Assembly: GCA_034638255.1 (NCBI GenBank)
Contig: JAWPGT010000025.1
Span: forward strand, 124,001 to 188,000
Reading direction: 5' to 3'
Source: Coprinus comatus
Taxonomy: Eukaryota; Basidiomycota; Agaricomycetes; Agaricales; Agaricaceae
DNA: 64,000 bases
Positions within the stretch are counted from its first letter, which is position 1. Every line of letters starts with the position of its first letter. Shown one piece after another: positions 60,483 to 64,000 of the stretch. The notes under the pieces were generated by a model. That model was not told the DNA's origin, searched no databases, and was given only the letters and a program-made list of their open reading frames with translations. The translations under genes were made by a program, and so were the position numbers.

Positions 60483-60844
60483 GTGTTTGACGTTTACAAG
60501 CTACATGGATATTTGAAGACTTAGTTGTTTTTGTTCGTGTTCGATGCAAGTTGTTGGTTAATAATGGTCATTGAGGGTTTACCTAGATTATATCTATGTG
60601 ACTCGGATATATCAAGGAATGCATATCAAAAGACTGGTTCGCTTACAGGGACAGTACTACATATTCAATACAGAGCATTGTAGTCTCTCCCGGACTTGTT
60701 TATGGATATTACATAGTAATTTAGAAGTAAAGATATTTTTAATTTTTAAATTTATAAACTCGGGTTTAGGCTCTCTAGATCCGGAAGTTCTTCCGTATGT
60801 TTCTCCAGCTTACACTTTTGGTGCCAGCGGAGAGCAAGATATTT

Positions 60845-60846
<2 letters not shown>

Positions 60847-60876
<30 letters not shown>
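60847..60876. repeat. Poly-T tract of about 30 bases
   Basis: An uninterrupted T run in intergenic DNA; the length may be unreliable in sequencing. Confidence 0.8.
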
Positions 60877-61178
60877 CAATGGCGCAACGACTCAATAATT
60901 CGATCCGCTAGGTCTGACGATTTTTTTTTTTTTGGTAACTTCGTCAAGTGGCAAAGCTTCAAACTTTTGTTCAACGAAAGATGATGAAATGACAGGGTAC
61001 AAAAAAACATACATGAGAAATCAACATTAAAAAAAGAGGAAAAGGTATGAAATTGGAAAAATGGAACGAAGGTGGGTGTATATGTATGAGAATTAAAAGG
61101 GAGTGGCGAGGAGGGTAAGGGTAAGGGTAAGGAAGAGACCCATAGCAAAACGAATTACTAGTAGTACATGTGCGAAGG

Positions 61179-61218
61179 GATGGATGGATGGATGGATGGA
61201 GAGAGAGAGAGAGAGAGA
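61179..61218. repeat. (GATG)n(GA)n microsatellite
   Basis: A GATG tetranucleotide run passes directly into a GA run, just downstream of the NAA30 stop codon. Confidence 0.9.
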
Positions 61219-61260
61219 AATTAAGCTGCATAAAACGATGATAGGTTGATAGTCGATATA

Positions 61261-62214
61261 TCAACGAGAGGATATATGTTCATCTTCACTATCAGAGTAA
61301 GGAATAACCTTAATAGCACGATAAGGTGAACAACGAATACGCGAACAACCCATTGATACAGTAGTCATATTACTACTGAAACCATCTGGATCTGAACTGT
61401 CGTCTGAATCGGGTGGAGGAACAGCTAAGACGAGTCGAAAAGCATCTTTGCCATTAAGGTAGAATCGATAAAGGCGTTTCTCACGAATGAAACCAAGCGA
61501 TTCATATAATGACAATGCGGCGTAATTGTCATATTCTGTCTCAAGGACGATCTAAGTGATGGTGTTTAAGTGGTGAGTGATGAGAGATAGAGAGATAGAG
61601 AGATAGTGTCTTTACCTCGACTACGCCATCTTTTTTCATTGCGTTGATAGAATTTCGAACGAGACTGCTAGCTAAAAAGAGAAAAGGACAGAAGAGACCG
61701 CACCAAAAGTGATGGATTTCCCCGTTCATCTATAAGATACCTGTGAGGATGGAAAGGAAGATTTGAAATCGGACGAACCTATGCCTCGTTTTCGCCAGTT
61801 TTTGTCAACACTTAGCATAGCTATGTAACCACGGTTTGACCTGCTGCGATGCATACTCTGTTTGCAAACGATTACGCCTATGGGATCTGCATTTGCTGGT
61901 TCGCTGGGATAGGCCTGCAATATGATTAAAAGTTGGATAGAAGATCAAGTGTCGAAAGCGACGTACGAGAAATGACAGATGGGGCCTAAGTAGAATCAGG
62001 AAATCAAACGTGAGTACGGAGGATGGATGGCACACGACCGAAAATGAATTGGCGCCGGGCTGGGAAAAAGCAAGGGAGCTTACCACTGATGGAGGAAATA
62101 ACGGAAGGTGTAGATGACGTAGGGTTCGCTGAGTTCGCTTTGGACAAGGGCCATGATGTGTGGGAGATCAGATTCCCCGGAATACGGTCGATAGACGATT
62201 GGAGTGGTGGCCAT
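61261..62214 (-). CDS. NAA30: N-alpha-acetyltransferase 30, NatC catalytic subunit (Naa30/Mak3)
   Basis: GNAT-fold enzyme that acetylates the N-terminal Met of proteins starting Met-hydrophobic, together with Naa35 and Naa38. The first exon gives [20 protein letters not shown], then [20 protein letters not shown], the family's substrate-binding N-terminus. Later exons give [20 protein letters not shown], where RKRGIG is the acetyl-CoA-binding Q/R-x-x-G-x-G/A loop, then [34 protein letters not shown] and [20 protein letters not shown]. After the usual end (DAFRLVLAV) there is an additional tail of about 55 residues, rich in Asp/Ser at both ends ([13 protein letters not shown] and [12 protein letters not shown]). 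There are about six short exons. The catalytic core is complete. Confidence 0.93.
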
Positions 62215-62427
62215 GACTGTGCTAAAGAGAAAGGGAAGTTCTGGGGTAGGTGTGACAGTCGGTGTGACGTCGAGCAGTCACTGACGCGCTCATTAAAGGA
62301 CTAAGTACCTTTAGGACTGGTGACGTATAGAGGGATTGCAGACACTTGTGATGAAACATGTTTGCATCGTAGCAGGAGTGATGATGTGTGACATCCTGAA
62401 CAGTCAATAAACGTGGAAAGCGTACTG

Positions 62428-62506
62428 CCACGTCAAATGGTGAGCTGGAGGATCGGATGGGAGTGTAGGGGCGCACGTGACCTGGCCACGTACAAGTGAC
62501 ACGTCA
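62428..62506. promoter_or_regulatory. UPRE-like ACGT-core sites upstream of BiP/KAR2
   Basis: CCACGTCA at 62428-62435 is the reverse complement of TGACGTGG, the XBP1/Hac1-type unfolded protein response element. TGACACGTCA at 62497-62506 contains the related TGACGTGT on its minus strand. An E-box CACGTG lies between them at 62474-62479. They sit 70-150 bp before the ATG, where UPREs of ER chaperone genes are expected. Binding is inferred. Confidence 0.5.
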
Positions 62507-62577
62507 TGGAAATAATGGAATAAATAAATAGGGTAGGTCTGCTCAGAGTCCCTAAAGTTTCTTTCACCCCGACTACA

Positions 62578-63968
62578 ATGTCTCTCAACGCCCGTCATCC
62601 GACGCGCACACAGTCCCGGAGACTACTCTCCTCTCTCTCCTTCCTCTTCCTCGCCGTCCTCGCCATCCTCTGTTTCACTGCCCCCGTACGCGCCGAAGAG
62701 TCGCACCCTGAGTACGGAACAGTTATTGGTATTGGTATGTCCTCTTGCTGTTAATCTAATATCTCTGTAATCTAACCCTTGCACAGATCTTGGTACAACG
62801 TATGCATATATCCTTTAGGTTTTGTTATATTTGCTAATTAGTTGCCTTCTGCTGGACAGTTACTCCTGTGTTGGGTACGTGGCATTTATTTACTCATCCC
62901 CAGCTTTTGCTTACCATTTCTTGTAGTGTTCAGCGTGGTGGCCGTGTAGAAATTATCGCCAACGACCAAGGTCATCGTATCACACCGTCATGGGTTTCTT
63001 TCACTGAGGACGAACGACTGTGAGTTCCCGCATCTACTTTACCTGCGCATATATTGATCTATCTATCTCAGTGTTGGTGACTCCGCTAAGAACGCTTTCC
63101 ACTCGAACCCTACAAACACTGTTTTCGACGCTAAGCGTCTTATTGGCCGCAAGATGGATGATCCCGAACTCAAGCGTGATATGAAGCACTGGCCCTTCAA
63201 GGTCACCGAAAAGGGTGGAAAACCCGCCGTCGCCGTTCAACACAAGGGTGACACTCGTACTTTCAGCCCCGAGGAAATCAGCGCCATGGTTCTTGGAAAG
63301 ATGAAGGAGACCGCTGAGGCTTATCTCGGCGAGAAGGTCACTCATGCCGTCGTCACTGTCCCAGCCTGTAAGTACATACCCCTGATTGCATGAATATTTG
63401 CTCATTGGCGGTATTAGACTTCAACGACGCTCAGCGCCAAGCTACCAAGGATGCCGGAACTATCGCTGGTCTTACAGTCCTCCGTATCATCAACGAGCCC
63501 ACTGCCGCCGCTATCGCCTACGGTCTTAACAAGAAGGGTGGTGAATCTCAAATCATCGTCTACGATCTTGGTGGTGGAACTTTCGATGTCTCCCTCCTAT
63601 CTATTGATGATGGTGTATTCGAGGTCTTGGCTACCGCTGGTGACACCCATCTTGGTGGTGAAGATTTCGACAACCGTGTTATCGAATATCTCGTCAAGCA
63701 GTACAAGAAGAAGACCGGAACTGATGTTACTAAGAACCTCCGTGCTCTCGGTAAACTGAAGCGTGAAGTCGAAAAGGCCAAGCGTACCCTCTCCAGCCAA
63801 CAGTCCACTCGCATCGAAATTGAGAGTTTCGAGGACGGTAATGACTTCTCCGAGACTCTCACTCGTGCCAAGTTCGAAGAACTCAACATGGACCTCTTCC
63901 GCAAGACCATGAAGCCCGTTGAACAAGTTCTCAAGGATGCTAATGTCAAGAAGGAAGATATCGATGAG
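62578..63968 (+). CDS. KAR2: Endoplasmic reticulum Hsp70 chaperone BiP/Kar2, 5' part (continues beyond window)
   Basis: ER-lumen Hsp70 that folds secreted proteins and senses ER stress. Exons are 62578-62734, 62787-62799, 62860-62874, 62927-63019, 63072-63367 and 63418-63968, with a donor at the last position. The N-terminus is basic then strongly hydrophobic ([20 protein letters not shown]), a signal peptide cleaved near VRAEE. Motifs are [114 protein letters not shown] and [15 protein letters not shown]. The [16 protein letters not shown] form is typical of BiP rather than cytosolic Hsp70. Two exons are only 13 and 15 nt and encode the phosphate loop. The substrate-binding domain and HDEL-type tail lie outside the window. 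Confidence 0.95.
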
Positions 63969-64000
63969 GTATGTTTTATCAAGCTTATTTTTCCTACAGA

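Larger units (their letters stand above)
60263..61260. other. 1 kb spacer with SurE-like relic and homopolymer
   Basis: This holds the second SurE-like relic, a 30-base T run and a microsatellite (listed separately). Open frames at 60571-60984 are low complexity. No gene was recognised. Confidence 0.45.

Noticed and set aside
60571..60984. 137-codon plus-strand open frame with a poly-Phe run
   Set aside because: The frame depends on the 30-base T tract and has no other coding feature.
61100..61132. GGGTAA repeated three times, telomere-like
   Set aside because: The unit is GGGTAA, not a permutation of TTAGGG, and only about three copies are present in an intergenic purine-rich stretch.

Overview
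The window looks like nuclear DNA of a basidiomycete fungus, most likely an agaricomycete (mushroom-forming group). Genes carry many 45-70 bp GT-AG introns, spacers are short and AT-rich, there is a KDZ-family DNA transposon, agaric-type F-box paralogues, a GPI-anchored cupredoxin and an HSPA12-like Hsp70. Assignments are from motif reading; no database search was run.

Layout. 1-4.8 kb: 5' part of D-arabinono-1,4-lactone oxidase (minus) and an HSPA12-like Hsp70 (minus). 7.1-7.6 kb: a small unrecognised two-exon gene. 9.4-12.4 kb: ribosome-assembly factor Noc2 (minus). 12.8-17.8 kb: a divergent pair of nucleic-acid-modification genes, a 5-hmdU-DNA-kinase-helical-domain/chromodomain protein (minus) and a METTL14-type MT-A70 protein (plus). 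18.1-25.3 kb: scaffold nucleoporin Nup192/Nup205 with one apparent frameshift. 25.7-26.8 kb: SFT2 membrane protein. 28-29.5 kb: a decayed F-box gene. 30.3-31.9 kb: cupredoxin. 32.1 kb: tRNA-Glu(UUC). 32.5-34.5 kb: mitochondrial HSP60 with a heat-shock-like element. 35.3-41.4 kb: two acidic paralogues of unknown function flanking a small secreted protein, plus a loose 139-bp copy of HSP60 sequence.

42.68-54.24 kb is an apparently intact KDZ transposon of about 11.6 kb. It has near-identical terminal inverted repeats of about 130 bp, a candidate target duplication (ACTAACC), a full transposase with a CxC2-like cysteine cluster, and cargo genes, one of which carries several SUMO-interaction-like motifs. 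54.7-60.5 kb: a secreted SurE-type phosphatase, an intact F-box gene and a duplicated, broken F-box copy, each F-box copy followed by a SurE-like relic. 61.3-62.2 kb: NatC catalytic subunit Naa30 (minus). 62.6 kb to the end: ER Hsp70 (BiP/Kar2) with UPRE-like sites upstream, cut by the window edge.

Themes: three chaperone genes (HSPA12-like, HSP60, BiP), two of them with micro-exons over the Hsp70 phosphate loop; two predicted nucleic-acid-modification genes sharing a 630-bp divergent promoter; and a young transposon whose cargo looks directed at chromatin or SUMO. The best candidates for undescribed biology are the KDZ cargo pair, the HMUDK_hel-chromodomain protein and the acidic paralogue pair.
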